Shown here piece after piece: positions 34,386-42,886 of a stretch of DNA of 64,000 bases (the first letter of the stretch is position 1; the number at the start of each line of letters is the position of its first letter). This DNA comes from Shewanella sp. MR-4. GTDB taxonomy: Bacteria > Pseudomonadota > Gammaproteobacteria > Enterobacterales > Shewanellaceae. The translations under genes and the position numbers were made by a program. Location of the stretch: positions 4,461,001-4,525,000 of the forward strand of contig NC_008321.1 in NCBI RefSeq assembly GCF_000014685.1. The letters are read 5' to 3'. Below the pieces are notes generated by a model. The model was not told the DNA's origin and did not search any database. It worked only from the letters and a program-made list of their open reading frames with translations.

Positions 34386-34817
34386 TTGGATAAGTTTGAT
34401 ACCGCCATCATCCACAGCCTACGCCAAGATGCTCGCCAGAGTGTCTCCAGTATCGCTGAGCAGGTTAACCTTTCCCGGAGTGCGGTTGCCGAACGGATAA
34501 AAAAACTCGAGCAAACTGGGGTGATCCGCGGCTATCAGGTTTTGCTGAGCGAATCGCAAAAGGAAGGCGTGTCGGCCTATTTCGAAATCCAGCATAAATG
34601 CCCGCGCTGCGCCGATGTGGTGCATGTGTTCCATGCCATCCCCGAGGTGATCACTTGCCGCGGTATATCCGGCGATATGGATTTGCTGGTGTATGTGCAC
34701 GCCCCGTCGATGCGCCGCTTGCATGAAATTCGTGAATATATCGATACCCACACGGACATCATTAAAATCAAAACCCATGTGGTGATGAGCGAGTGGATAA
34801 ATAACGCGGGTGAATAG
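34386..34817 (+). CDS. Lrp/AsnC-family transcriptional regulator
   Basis: A 143-residue regulator. Residues 1-60 form the HTH (LRQDARQSVSSIAEQVNLSR, then AVAERIKKLEQTGVI) and the rest the RAM ligand/oligomer domain (TCRGISGDMDLLVYVHAP). The start is TTG 34386 with a CGGAGC Shine-Dalgarno at about six bases; the upstream in-frame start at 34335 would add an unconserved leader. It is divergent from the YjeH-like transporter and probably controls it in response to an amino acid. The region between them has repeated sites. Confidence 0.88.
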   Translation: MDKFDTAIIHSLRQDARQSVSSIAEQVNLSRSAVAERIKKLEQTGVIRGYQVLLSESQKEGVSAYFEIQHKCPRCADVVHVFHAIPEVITCRGISGDMDLLVYVHAPSMRRLHEIREYIDTHTDIIKIKTHVVMSEWINNAGE

Positions 34818-34842
34818 GCATGCTTTGCCCCCAAACAAGAAA

Positions 34843-34869
34843 CGCCACCCCTAAGGAATAAAGGTGGCG
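34843..34869. terminator. Weak hairpin after the Lrp/AsnC gene
   Basis: CGCCACC / GGTGGCG, seven-base stem with a 13-base loop, no T run. A possible terminator; the rest of the 264-base gap to the nrfD-like gene shows no gene. Confidence 0.35.
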
Positions 34870-35081
34870 AGGCCCTTGTGGAGGCAGGGCAAACAATATC
34901 AAAAATATGGCTTCCCTTCCCAATAACCTCCCTGTGACAGCAAATCGCGACAAGGCAACCCACCTTTAACTACTTCAGCCAGTGTAATCAAAGGAGGTTA
35001 ACTCACAGTGCATTCCTTAAGCACCGCTTCGCCATCCGCCGTTATTCCTTCTTATCTTTAACTTGGGCAAACCGTGCCCTA

Positions 35082-36023
35082 TTAAACGACCGTCATTTGC
35101 CCCGTGTAGAGAATAAAGTTACGCAGCAGTAGTACACCAATAAGACTTAAGCACGCGGTTCCAGCCACATAGGCCCATTTACGTTTGGAGGTAGCCGTCA
35201 TAAACAGGTTCATCGCCAATGGTCCCGATAATCCCAGCCCAACTATGCCAATCCAGAAGACCCATCCCCAGAAGCCATAACCTATCGCATTAAAGGCGGC
35301 AAACTTACTCTGACCTCCCGACAAGACGAGCCCCATAAAGAAGGTGAAAATCAACACTATCTCCAACAAAATCAATGGGATCTCAACTTTATGGATAAAG
35401 TGTACTTCCTTGGCATTGGGGTTGGCATTAAGTAGCACGCCACCCAAGAGGGAAGATGCGGCGCCCGATGAAAGCCCCGAAGCCAAAAACAGCAGCGGCA
35501 ACACAGGGTTTTTCAACATCGGATAGCCGGGCAAGGCCGACAGTAAAAAGCCGGTATAAGCCCCAAGCGCGAGGGAGAAGATCACCAACAAGCCAGTAAT
35601 CGTTGCCTCGAAGCGACTCAGCCAGGCCGTGAACTTCAGCACTATGGGGAAGCGACTCTCACACCAAGCATCAATAGGTTTACGGAATAACAAGCCAATC
35701 CACATAAACATAAAGACTTGGTAAATCAGCAGAATCAACACCCCCATCGACATCACTGACTTGGGATTATAGAAGACTAAGATCTTCCAAAAATCTAAGG
35801 GCTTAGTTAAGTCCAAGACTAAGATGCCCAAACCCGCCATCACAGCCACGGGCGCCACAATACAGGCCGCTTGTACAAAGCCAGACTGGTAGGCGTTATG
35901 CTTTAACACAAAATGTTTGAGTAACACCGCAAAGAACATGGCGCCGGCCGATGCGCCAGCTAAAAACAGGTAAATCGCGATCGGCCAATGCCACACTAGC
36001 GTATCAAAATGTAGGGCGCTCAT
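35082..36023 (-). CDS. NrfD-like quinol-oxidising membrane subunit
   Basis: A 313-residue integral membrane protein with eight to nine helices, NrfD/PsrC family (opening VWHWPIAIYLFLAGASAGAM, typical). Such proteins bind menaquinol and pass electrons to the partner iron-sulphur protein. The start overlaps the stop of the preceding ferredoxin gene by four bases (ATGA). Together with the upstream two genes it makes an nrfBCD-like set. The related SirCD of Shewanella is known to be able to oxidise menaquinol. No catalytic cytochrome gene is beside it. Confidence 0.88.
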   Translation of the reverse strand: MSALHFDTLVWHWPIAIYLFLAGASAGAMFFAVLLKHFVLKHNAYQSGFVQAACIVAPVAVMAGLGILVLDLTKPLDFWKILVFYNPKSVMSMGVLILLIYQVFMFMWIGLLFRKPIDAWCESRFPIVLKFTAWLSRFEATITGLLVIFSLALGAYTGFLLSALPGYPMLKNPVLPLLFLASGLSSGAASSLLGGVLLNANPNAKEVHFIHKVEIPLILLEIVLIFTFFMGLVLSGGQSKFAAFNAIGYGFWGWVFWIGIVGLGLSGPLAMNLFMTATSKRKWAYVAGTACLSLIGVLLLRNFILYTGQMTVV

Positions 36024-36706
36024 ATTGCAACCTCCCCTGATTTGGCCACAATGCGGAACAGTTTTGGCCGCGTTCCTAGGTCAACCTTAGCCCTTTGGGT
36101 CGGGTTAGCCTTCAGCACTTGTACCACCTGTGAACTCGGATCCTTTAAGTTGCCAAACACTAAGGCCTTAGTTGGACAAGCCGCGACGCAGGCGGGCTGT
36201 TTACCTTGGGCCAGATTAGTCTCACGGCAAAAATCACACTTGTCCGCGGCATGGGTAACGGGATTGATAAAGCGAATTTTGTAGGGACAAGCCGCGATAC
36301 AATACTGACAGCCCACACACTTCCACGCATCCACCGACACGATTCCCGTCTCTTTATCGATAAAAGCGGCACCGGTCGGGCAGACATTGACACAGGGGGC
36401 ATCTTCACAGTGCTGGCAAGACTTACGACTGAAGTGATAAAACTGGTTTGGATATTCTCCGTAAGGTCCGGTTTGTTCTATCTTCAGCCGCGCCACGCCC
36501 TCGGGCACCTGGTTGGTTTCACGGCATGCAACCTCACAGGCCTTGCAACCTATGCACTTAGTCTCATCGTGGATCAGCGCATACTTCACGCTGGGTTCGG
36601 CCTTCGCCTCATTCGAAGCACTGACAGTCGCGAGTAGGGTCGCTCCCGAAGCGCCGGCCAACAGGGCGCATGTCCCTTTGAGAAATCTTCTTTTTGAATT
36701 TTCCAT
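36020..36706 (-). CDS. NrfC-like 4Fe-4S ferredoxin subunit
   Basis: A 228-residue protein with four cubane-binding Cys groups: CIGCKACEVAC, CQHCEDAPCVNVCP, CVGCQYCIAACP and CDFC...CVAACP. The N-terminus is a twin-arginine-type signal written SKRRFLKG, which aligns to the motif as Lys-Arg instead of Arg-Arg, a variant known from TtrB in Salmonella. It should lie on the periplasmic side and take electrons from the NrfD-like subunit. The start ATG 36706 follows the cytochrome stop by four bases and has CAGGAG upstream; an alternative start at 36751 would overlap the cytochrome gene. Confidence 0.88.
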   Translation of the reverse strand: MENSKRRFLKGTCALLAGASGATLLATVSASNEAKAEPSVKYALIHDETKCIGCKACEVACRETNQVPEGVARLKIEQTGPYGEYPNQFYHFSRKSCQHCEDAPCVNVCPTGAAFIDKETGIVSVDAWKCVGCQYCIAACPYKIRFINPVTHAADKCDFCRETNLAQGKQPACVAACPTKALVFGNLKDPSSQVVQVLKANPTQRAKVDLGTRPKLFRIVAKSGEVAI

Positions 36707-36710
36707 AACC

Positions 36711-37175
36711 TTACTCCTGCTGGCCTGTATGACAGTTACGGCACAGCTCACTGCGAACCTTAGGCGTCATGTCGGCCATAGGTTCAGTTGGGCTATGTAA
36801 TTTATGGCAAGCGGCGCACGCCACTTTTTGCGCATGCACATTATGCGTCCACTCTTGGGAACTGAGTTTGGCGGGCCTGTGGCATTTTTGGCATGCCTGT
36901 AATTGCACTGTGGTTTCGGATGCCTCATTTAATCCAAAAACCACTAAATCATTTGGTTTTTTAGGGTGATCACCCTTTTCACCGTGACAACTGGAACAGG
37001 TCATTTTCATGGCATCCTGGCCGTGATGCCCTAACATTTGACCATTACGCTTATGACACTTCATGCAAGCATCACTGTTAATTTGCCGAGCAGGTTCAGC
37101 ACTCGTAGCAGAAAAACTGAGCAACACAGCCACGACACCCAAGCGTAATGACCACAGCCATTGTCGTGTAGACAT
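36711..37175 (-). CDS. NrfB-like pentaheme cytochrome c
   Basis: A 154-residue exported c-type cytochrome with a signal peptide and five CxxCH heme motifs: CMKCH, CSSCH, CQKCH, CAACH and CRNCH. The number and spacing fit NrfB, the electron carrier between NrfCD and the nitrite reductase NrfA in enterobacteria. In Shewanella, NrfA usually receives electrons through CymA, so the partner of this module is unclear. It is first in a three-gene unit with the NrfC and NrfD homologues. Confidence 0.87.
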   Translation of the reverse strand: MSTRQWLWSLRLGVVAVLLSFSATSAEPARQINSDACMKCHKRNGQMLGHHGQDAMKMTCSSCHGEKGDHPKKPNDLVVFGLNEASETTVQLQACQKCHRPAKLSSQEWTHNVHAQKVACAACHKLHSPTEPMADMTPKVRSELCRNCHTGQQE

Positions 37176-37219
37176 AGCGAGTCCTCATATTGATAGATGG
37201 GGAAATACAGAGGAAGTCA

Positions 37220-37241
37220 GGGTTCGGAAGGCTCCGAACCC
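37220..37241 (-). terminator. Hairpin upstream of the cytochrome gene
   Basis: GGGTTCGGA-AGGC-TCCGAACCC, nine-base-pair perfect stem with a four-base loop, between the small membrane protein gene (37253) and the nrfB-like gene. There is no clear T run on the minus strand. It may be a terminator or attenuator separating the two transcripts. Confidence 0.6.
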
Positions 37242-37252
37242 GACAGTCGTGG

Positions 37253-37726
37253 TCAGACGGCTAAAGCTTGCTTAAGGCTTTGGGTATCCCACTGTTTATG
37301 CTGGTTCATTTCAATAAAACCAATATTGAATTTACTGAACAGCTTTTTCATGGGTGAGTTAATTTGCTTACCAGCGTCGCTGATCACCATTTTGACTTCA
37401 GAAGAGTCATGGTCAATCAACACATAGTCGAGACGGCATTCGTGATTTAAATCAGCATCATGCTGGTCCATATCAAATACAGTGTCTAACGGCACATTGC
37501 AGCAGACATCATATTTACCTTCTACGACAGTTTTGAGTGATTTAAAAAAGCTGAAGCTTTCTTCATCAAATAACACTGGTTTGAGTTTCATTTCATGATG
37601 AGCGTCATCAGGATCTGCTCTAAAAAACTTAATGCAAGTCATGACAAACATTACAAACACGAATGGAACTGCGACGAATAGTACAAAGTACATAAACGCA
37701 TAGCTGAGAATGACTGAAGTGTTCAT
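37253..37726 (-). CDS. Membrane protein with DUF2726-like domain
   Basis: A 157-residue protein with one membrane helix (FMYFVLFVAVPFVFVMFVMT) and a soluble C-terminal part. The latter contains ECRLDYVLIDHDSSEVKMVI, which resembles the core of DUF2726, a restriction-endonuclease-like fold predicted in many proteins, though I see no clear catalytic motif. Start ATG 37726 has a GGAG upstream; a GTG at 37744 is less likely. It is upstream of the nrfB-like gene on the same strand, with a hairpin between them. A CRP-like site lies about 80-100 bases upstream of the start. Function unknown. Confidence 0.65.
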   Translation of the reverse strand: MNTSVILSYAFMYFVLFVAVPFVFVMFVMTCIKFFRADPDDAHHEMKLKPVLFDEESFSFFKSLKTVVEGKYDVCCNVPLDTVFDMDQHDADLNHECRLDYVLIDHDSSEVKMVISDAGKQINSPMKKLFSKFNIGFIEMNQHKQWDTQSLKQALAV

Positions 37727-38140
37727 ATACGCCTCCAATAACACAATTATATTTTTGTTTTCTCCTTTAAAGCAGCTTCAGTATTATTGTTAATCCCATT
37801 TATTTTTTTGACATAGATCACATTTAAAAATACAAAATTACACATAAACAACAAGTTAAGATACAGAACACATTACCGTTTAACATAAATCTAAAATGCA
37901 CATATTGATAATGGTTAATTAATAAATTGAAATTCAAATAGTCAAATATCACAAACTAAAATTTCAAATTAAATTAAAGATGTTTTTTGAAAAATAAAAA
38001 ATTCAAATCTAAATTTCCTGTTACACATAGATAGAAAAAAGGTGCTAGACTTGAGACTGGTTTCACATTAATTTTAATTACCAACACCATAATAATTCCT
38101 TGCGTATCTAGTGCTTGCCCAATATTAAGGAATATAAAAA
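37727..38140. other. AT-rich regulatory region
   Basis: 414 bases without a supported gene, very AT-rich, between the DUF2726-like gene and a divergent LysR gene. Contains a CRP-like site (37804-37825) and long A/T runs. The two divergent promoters must lie here. Confidence 0.5.
37804..37825. promoter_or_regulatory. CRP-like site
   Basis: The right half TAGATCACATTT is a perfect match to the CRP consensus and the left half has the TGA core (TTTTTTGACA). About 80 bases upstream of the DUF2726-like gene. Crp is the main regulator of anaerobic respiration in Shewanella, which makes a control role here plausible. Confidence 0.5.
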
Positions 38141-39109
38141 ATGCATATTAATAACATGGACAACCTCGATATTTTGAGTTTAAAAATATTGGTTTCATTA
38201 TATGAGAACAAATCTGCAACCTATGTATCAAAGGCGTTAGATATCCCAGCCCCAAAAATAAGTCGCAGCCTAAAAAATCTGCGGGAAACATTTGGCGATG
38301 AACTTTTCATTCGTAAAAAATACGGTTTATTTCCAAATGAGTTTGTAACTCATTTATATCCTATTGCGAAACAAACCATAGAATGCTCGGATAAATTTCA
38401 AAAGGTGCGCGCGGCAAATGCAAGCCAAGTCAAAACCCATGTTGAAATTGCAGCGCCGGGCCTCATTGCCTATGCGTTTCCTAAAGCCTTAATGCAGGCC
38501 ATTAAGGAAGAACAAAAGCCGATGCAGATTAATATCACACCTTGGTCGCTGCACACGACACAGGACATCATCAATGGCGATGTGGCCTTAGGCATTTGCT
38601 GCAATAAGAGCACCGCCGATGTGGCGGCCTTTGGTGATAAGTTGCAAACCACGACGCTGCAACGCATGGACAAGGTTTACCTCATCGCCAGCCGTAACCA
38701 TCCGATTTTTAAACGCGAAATCACGCTTGAGAGCATTGCCGAATACCCCTATGTCAATACAGATCTTGGCAACCCCAGCACTCGCCTCAGCCCATATCAG
38801 GAGTTCTGCATTAAAAATGGCATAAAACTCAATACTGAAATTACCATTACCAGTATTTCTAGCCTGTTTGAATATCTCGGCGAGAGCCAGACAATTTCAT
38901 TACTGCCCTATCGAGTGGTTTACGAGATGGTGAGCGATATTCCCGAGTTACACACTTGTCAGCTGTCGCAACTGGAGGCCGAACGTTTGTACGCCCATAC
39001 CGAAGCGCCAACGATTTTCCTCGTGCAAAAAAACCAACCGAATAAGGTGAATGAGGACTTGTTCTGGCTAAGCGGACAGATAAAGAAAATTGTCGACCAT
39101 ATTATTTAG
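38141..39109 (+). CDS. LysR-family transcriptional regulator
   Basis: A 322-residue LysR-type regulator. The HTH lies at about 10-65 (ILVSLYENKSATYVSKALDI, then SRSLKNLRETFGDELF) and the C-terminal effector domain follows. It lies divergent from the DUF2726/nrf-like unit, so it may control it, but there is no direct evidence. The HTH differs clearly from the other two LysR paralogues in the window. The upstream region is very AT-rich. Confidence 0.86.
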   Translation: MHINNMDNLDILSLKILVSLYENKSATYVSKALDIPAPKISRSLKNLRETFGDELFIRKKYGLFPNEFVTHLYPIAKQTIECSDKFQKVRAANASQVKTHVEIAAPGLIAYAFPKALMQAIKEEQKPMQINITPWSLHTTQDIINGDVALGICCNKSTADVAAFGDKLQTTTLQRMDKVYLIASRNHPIFKREITLESIAEYPYVNTDLGNPSTRLSPYQEFCIKNGIKLNTEITITSISSLFEYLGESQTISLLPYRVVYEMVSDIPELHTCQLSQLEAERLYAHTEAPTIFLVQKNQPNKVNEDLFWLSGQIKKIVDHII

Positions 39110-39283
39110 CGGCTCCTTATCCTGATTTTTCATCTTGTTATACGAGGTGATAGGCATACTCTGCCTTAGCTTAGGCTCCACCTCCCCCTCCTGCGCACAA
39201 CCCCAAGTTTTGTTAAGCCAGGCATACATCTTGCTCGCCAAACACGTTACACTAAGCCCATCTTTATCCTGATAGATCTTGCT

Positions 39284-41005
39284 ATGCGAACCGAAAACAC
39301 AGCCACACTGAACCTGATGTGGGGCGCACTGATTCTGGAAGAATTAGCACGTCTTGGTGTGCAGCATGTCTGCATGGCACCTGGCTCACGCTCGACACCG
39401 CTAACCTTAGCCGCAGCTCAGCAAACCAAGCTTAAACGTCACTTGCATTTCGATGAGCGTGGCTTAGGTTTTATGGCCCTCGGATTAGCCAAAGCCAGCT
39501 GCGCCCCCGTGGCGATTATCACCACCTCAGGCACGGCCGTCGCCAACCTTTATCCTGCGATAGTCGAAGCTTGGTTGACCCATGTGCCCTTGATTGTCTT
39601 AAGCGGTGACAGGCCGCCAGAGTTACTCGGTTGCGGCGCCAACCAAGCCATAGTGCAGCCGGCGATTTTTGCCAATTATGCCCAGCAAGTAAACCTGCCC
39701 ACGCCAGATGCGCACATTGCGCCGCAGATGTTGCTCACAACGCTCGATGAGGCGGTGGCAAACCAAACACGCCCAGTGCATATCAACTGCATGTACCGCG
39801 AACCTCTATATCCGAGTGAGATGAGTGGCACCATTCTCGATAGCGAATCGCCTTATCTGAGGCCACTGCAAACTTGGCTGCAACACGCCAGACCCTACAC
39901 TCAATACGGTAAGAGTGAACAGCTCAGCAGCCCGAGCGATGATGCCATTATGCGTTTCGTCCACGGTAAGGGCGTAATCATCGCGGGTACACTCACGCCG
40001 GAGCAAGATCCACAGCAACTCATCGCCCTCTCACAAAAGATTGGTTGGCCATTGCTGACCGATGCACAGTCACAACTGCGGCAACATCCTGCGGCAATAG
40101 GCAATATTGACCAACTACTGCAACACCCTAAGGCGCGCAATCTGTTGCAAGAGGCTGACCGCGTGCTGGTGTTTGGTGGGCGCTTATTGTCTAAGCGTTT
40201 GATTGCTTACCTTGCCGAGCAAAACTGGCACAGTTACTGGCAAGTGCTGCCACAGCAGGACAGACTCGACCCAAGCCATAATGCCAAACACATTTGGCAC
40301 GCCAACGCCGCGCAATTTGCTCAACTTAACTGGTATCGCTCCTCTTCGGCCAATTGGGCCAACACCTTAGTCACCTACAACGATGAATTACATAGTTTAT
40401 TTGTGCGTAATATCGATCAAGGTGAGTTTGGTGAGGCGCAGGTTATCCGCGCCATTGCCAATACGCGGCCGTTAGAGCAGCAATTGTTTATCGGCAATAG
40501 TCTGCCCGTGCGGTTATACGATATGTACGCCCCAGTGAGTTGTTGCACGGCCACCACTTATACCAACCGAGGCGCATCGGGGATCGACGGCTTACTGGCC
40601 ACCGCCTGCGGCATTGCCGCGCATCAAGGTAAACCCACGAGCTTGATTATTGGGGACTTATCCCAGCTGCATGATCTCAACTCGTTTGCCATTGCCCGCA
40701 GCTTAACCAGCCCGCTGGTGATCATTATTCTCAACAACGACGGCGGCAATATCTTTAATCTCTTGCCCGTTCCCAATGAGGAGCTGCGCAGTGATTACTA
40801 CCGCTTAAGCCATGGTTTAGAGTTTGGTTACGCCGCTGCCATGTTTAATCTGCCATATAATCAAGTGGATAATTTAGCCGACTTCCAAAGCTGTTATCAC
40901 GAAGCGCTGGATTATCAGGGCGCCTCGGTGATCGAAGTCAGTGTAAGCCAACACCAAGCCAGCGAGCAGATCGCCGCGCTGAATTTATGGGTGAAACAAA
41001 GCTAA
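39284..41005 (+). CDS. menD: MenD, SEPHCHC synthase
   Basis: A 573-residue thiamine-diphosphate enzyme of menaquinone synthesis, converting isochorismate and 2-oxoglutarate to SEPHCHC. The N-terminal Pyr domain has MAPGSRSTPLTLAAA and the ThDP-activating Glu in FDERGLGFMALG; the C-terminal PP domain has GDLSQLHDLNSFAIA with the metal-binding NNDGGNIF. Length fits the family. It heads the menD-menH-menC-menE set. Menaquinone is the quinol donor of CymA, which is encoded 10 kb downstream. Confidence 0.96.
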   Translation: MRTENTATLNLMWGALILEELARLGVQHVCMAPGSRSTPLTLAAAQQTKLKRHLHFDERGLGFMALGLAKASCAPVAIITTSGTAVANLYPAIVEAWLTHVPLIVLSGDRPPELLGCGANQAIVQPAIFANYAQQVNLPTPDAHIAPQMLLTTLDEAVANQTRPVHINCMYREPLYPSEMSGTILDSESPYLRPLQTWLQHARPYTQYGKSEQLSSPSDDAIMRFVHGKGVIIAGTLTPEQDPQQLIALSQKIGWPLLTDAQSQLRQHPAAIGNIDQLLQHPKARNLLQEADRVLVFGGRLLSKRLIAYLAEQNWHSYWQVLPQQDRLDPSHNAKHIWHANAAQFAQLNWYRSSSANWANTLVTYNDELHSLFVRNIDQGEFGEAQVIRAIANTRPLEQQLFIGNSLPVRLYDMYAPVSCCTATTYTNRGASGIDGLLATACGIAAHQGKPTSLIIGDLSQLHDLNSFAIARSLTSPLVIIILNNDGGNIFNLLPVPNEELRSDYYRLSHGLEFGYAAAMFNLPYNQVDNLADFQSCYHEALDYQGASVIEVSVSQHQASEQIAALNLWVKQS

Positions 41006-41808
41006 TGCCAACCGTGGCCCGTTACGGGGAAGTCTCGCAGCCAAACTTAGTCCTGCTTCACGGCTTTTTAGGGACTAAGGCCGATTGGCTGCCGCTTATC
41101 CCCGAACTGAGCCAGCATTTTCACTGTATCTGCCTCGATTTACCCGGACACGGCGATAATCAGCATGAGCTGCCATCGACGCTCACCAATGGTTTCGAGC
41201 ATTGTGTTCAAGACATTATCAGTCGCCTCGATCGCCTTGGTATTGAATCCTTTTATCTCTACGGTTATTCCCTCGGCGGCCGTATCGCTCTGCACCTTGC
41301 CAAGGCGTATCCGCAGCGCGTTTTGAGCTTATGGCTGGAGTCCTGTCATCCCGGGCTAACCGATACCGCAGAGCAAGCCGCACGCAGTAAAAACGACAAC
41401 CTGTGGGCCAAGCGCTTACACAGCTTAAGCAGTCGGGATTTTTTACAGCTTTGGTATCAACAGGCGGTGTTTGCCGATATGACCGACAAGGCGCGGCATG
41501 CCTTGGTAGCAAAACGTGCGTCGCTGCTCGACCAACATCCCAAGCAGACACTAAAACAGATCTTTTTGGCCACATCCCTGGCTCGCCAAGCCTCTCTCTG
41601 GGATGTACCTGAAAGCCTTGGCTGTGAATGCCATTTTTTTGCGGGCAGCCAAGATGCGAAATTCACTGCAATAGCAAAGGATTGGCAAGCACAACAACCC
41701 ATCATCTTGCATCAGATTGAACAGGCTGGGCATAACATACATCAGGCCAATCCCACGGCATTAGTTGCCTGCTTAAGCGCGCTAAAGCTTAAAAAATCGA
41801 TGACTTGA
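41005..41808 (+). CDS. menH: MenH, SHCHC synthase
   Basis: A 267-residue alpha/beta hydrolase-fold enzyme. The opening LVLLHGFLGTKADW, the nucleophile elbow GYSLGGR and His in EQAGHNIHQ fit MenH, which eliminates pyruvate from SEPHCHC. Start chosen at ATG 41005, overlapping the menD stop by one base (TAATG) for translational coupling; an alternative ATG at 40987 lacks a Shine-Dalgarno. It lies between menD and menC, as expected. Confidence 0.93.
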   Translation: MPTVARYGEVSQPNLVLLHGFLGTKADWLPLIPELSQHFHCICLDLPGHGDNQHELPSTLTNGFEHCVQDIISRLDRLGIESFYLYGYSLGGRIALHLAKAYPQRVLSLWLESCHPGLTDTAEQAARSKNDNLWAKRLHSLSSRDFLQLWYQQAVFADMTDKARHALVAKRASLLDQHPKQTLKQIFLATSLARQASLWDVPESLGCECHFFAGSQDAKFTAIAKDWQAQQPIILHQIEQAGHNIHQANPTALVACLSALKLKKSMT

Positions 41809-41830
41809 TACAGATAAATTTAGGGAAAAT

Positions 41831-42880
41831 ATGATCTTAACTTCGCTCAGCTTGTACTTATATCGCCTACCCTTAGACCGCTTTTTACCCGTGGGGAAAC
41901 AACGCATCGACCACAGAACCGGCTTAGTGTTGCAGGTAAAGGCACAAGCAGAGGGCGAAGAAAGCGAGCAACTTGTTGAAATCGCTCCACTCTCAGGGTT
42001 TGATATCGACCAGCAGCCATTGTCCGGTTTTAGCCGCGAGAGCCTAGACGAAGTACAACAGGCCTTAGTGGCACTGTTGCCTAAGCTGCAAAATCAACCT
42101 ATCGATTACTTACTCGAGCAGGCCGAAGCGAGCCCCTATCCGTCCATGGCCTTTGGCTTAAGCCTATTGCACGCCAAACTTAGCGGAAAACTCGAGTCGG
42201 TGCGGCCAGTTACCGCCACTGTGCCGTTGATTTATCAGCCGTTGGATGCGCCCAAAACCGAATTGATAACTAGCATTGCTAGTCTTGATAGCGGCGTGCA
42301 CTCAGTCAAAGTGAAAGTCGCACAGACCTCAATGGAAGATGAATTGAGCTTGATTTATGGCATCTTAGGCCAGAGACCCGATCTCAAGCTGCGCTTAGAT
42401 GCTAATCGCGGCTTTAGCTTAGAACAGGCCCTCGACTTTGCCGCCTGTTTACCACTAGAGAGCATTGAATATATTGAGGAACCTTGCCAGCATCCGCAGG
42501 ATAATCAAACCCTGTATCGCGCTATTCCTCTGCCCTACGCCTTAGATGAATCCCTCAATGACCCGGATTATCAATTTGTGATGCACGAGGGGCTCACGGC
42601 ACTCATCATCAAACCCATGCTACTTGGCAGTATTGAAAAACTTCAGCGCCTTATCGACGAGGCCCACAGCCATGGCGTGCGCTGTATCTTAAGCTCAAGC
42701 CTTGAGGCCAGCTTAGGCCTCAATGACTTGGCCCATTTAGCCGCCATACTGACGCCCGATGAAATCCCAGGGCTCGATACATTAGCCGCCTTTAGCCAAG
42801 ACTTAATCGTACCAAGCGGTAAGCCCCAATGCTTAAAGCTTCATCAACTTAAGCTTGTCGCCAGTACGCAGCAGGATTAA
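41831..42880 (+). CDS. menC: MenC, o-succinylbenzoate synthase
   Basis: A 349-residue enolase-superfamily enzyme. The catalytic Lys in VKVKVAQ, the metal-binding Asp and Glu in RLDANRGF and YIEEPC, and the general-acid Lys in IIKPMLLG are all visible. It dehydrates SHCHC to o-succinylbenzoate. Follows menH by 22 bases with a good upstream GGG(A)AA. Confidence 0.94.
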   Translation: MILTSLSLYLYRLPLDRFLPVGKQRIDHRTGLVLQVKAQAEGEESEQLVEIAPLSGFDIDQQPLSGFSRESLDEVQQALVALLPKLQNQPIDYLLEQAEASPYPSMAFGLSLLHAKLSGKLESVRPVTATVPLIYQPLDAPKTELITSIASLDSGVHSVKVKVAQTSMEDELSLIYGILGQRPDLKLRLDANRGFSLEQALDFAACLPLESIEYIEEPCQHPQDNQTLYRAIPLPYALDESLNDPDYQFVMHEGLTALIIKPMLLGSIEKLQRLIDEAHSHGVRCILSSSLEASLGLNDLAHLAAILTPDEIPGLDTLAAFSQDLIVPSGKPQCLKLHQLKLVASTQQD

Positions 42881-42886
42881 TCGCCA

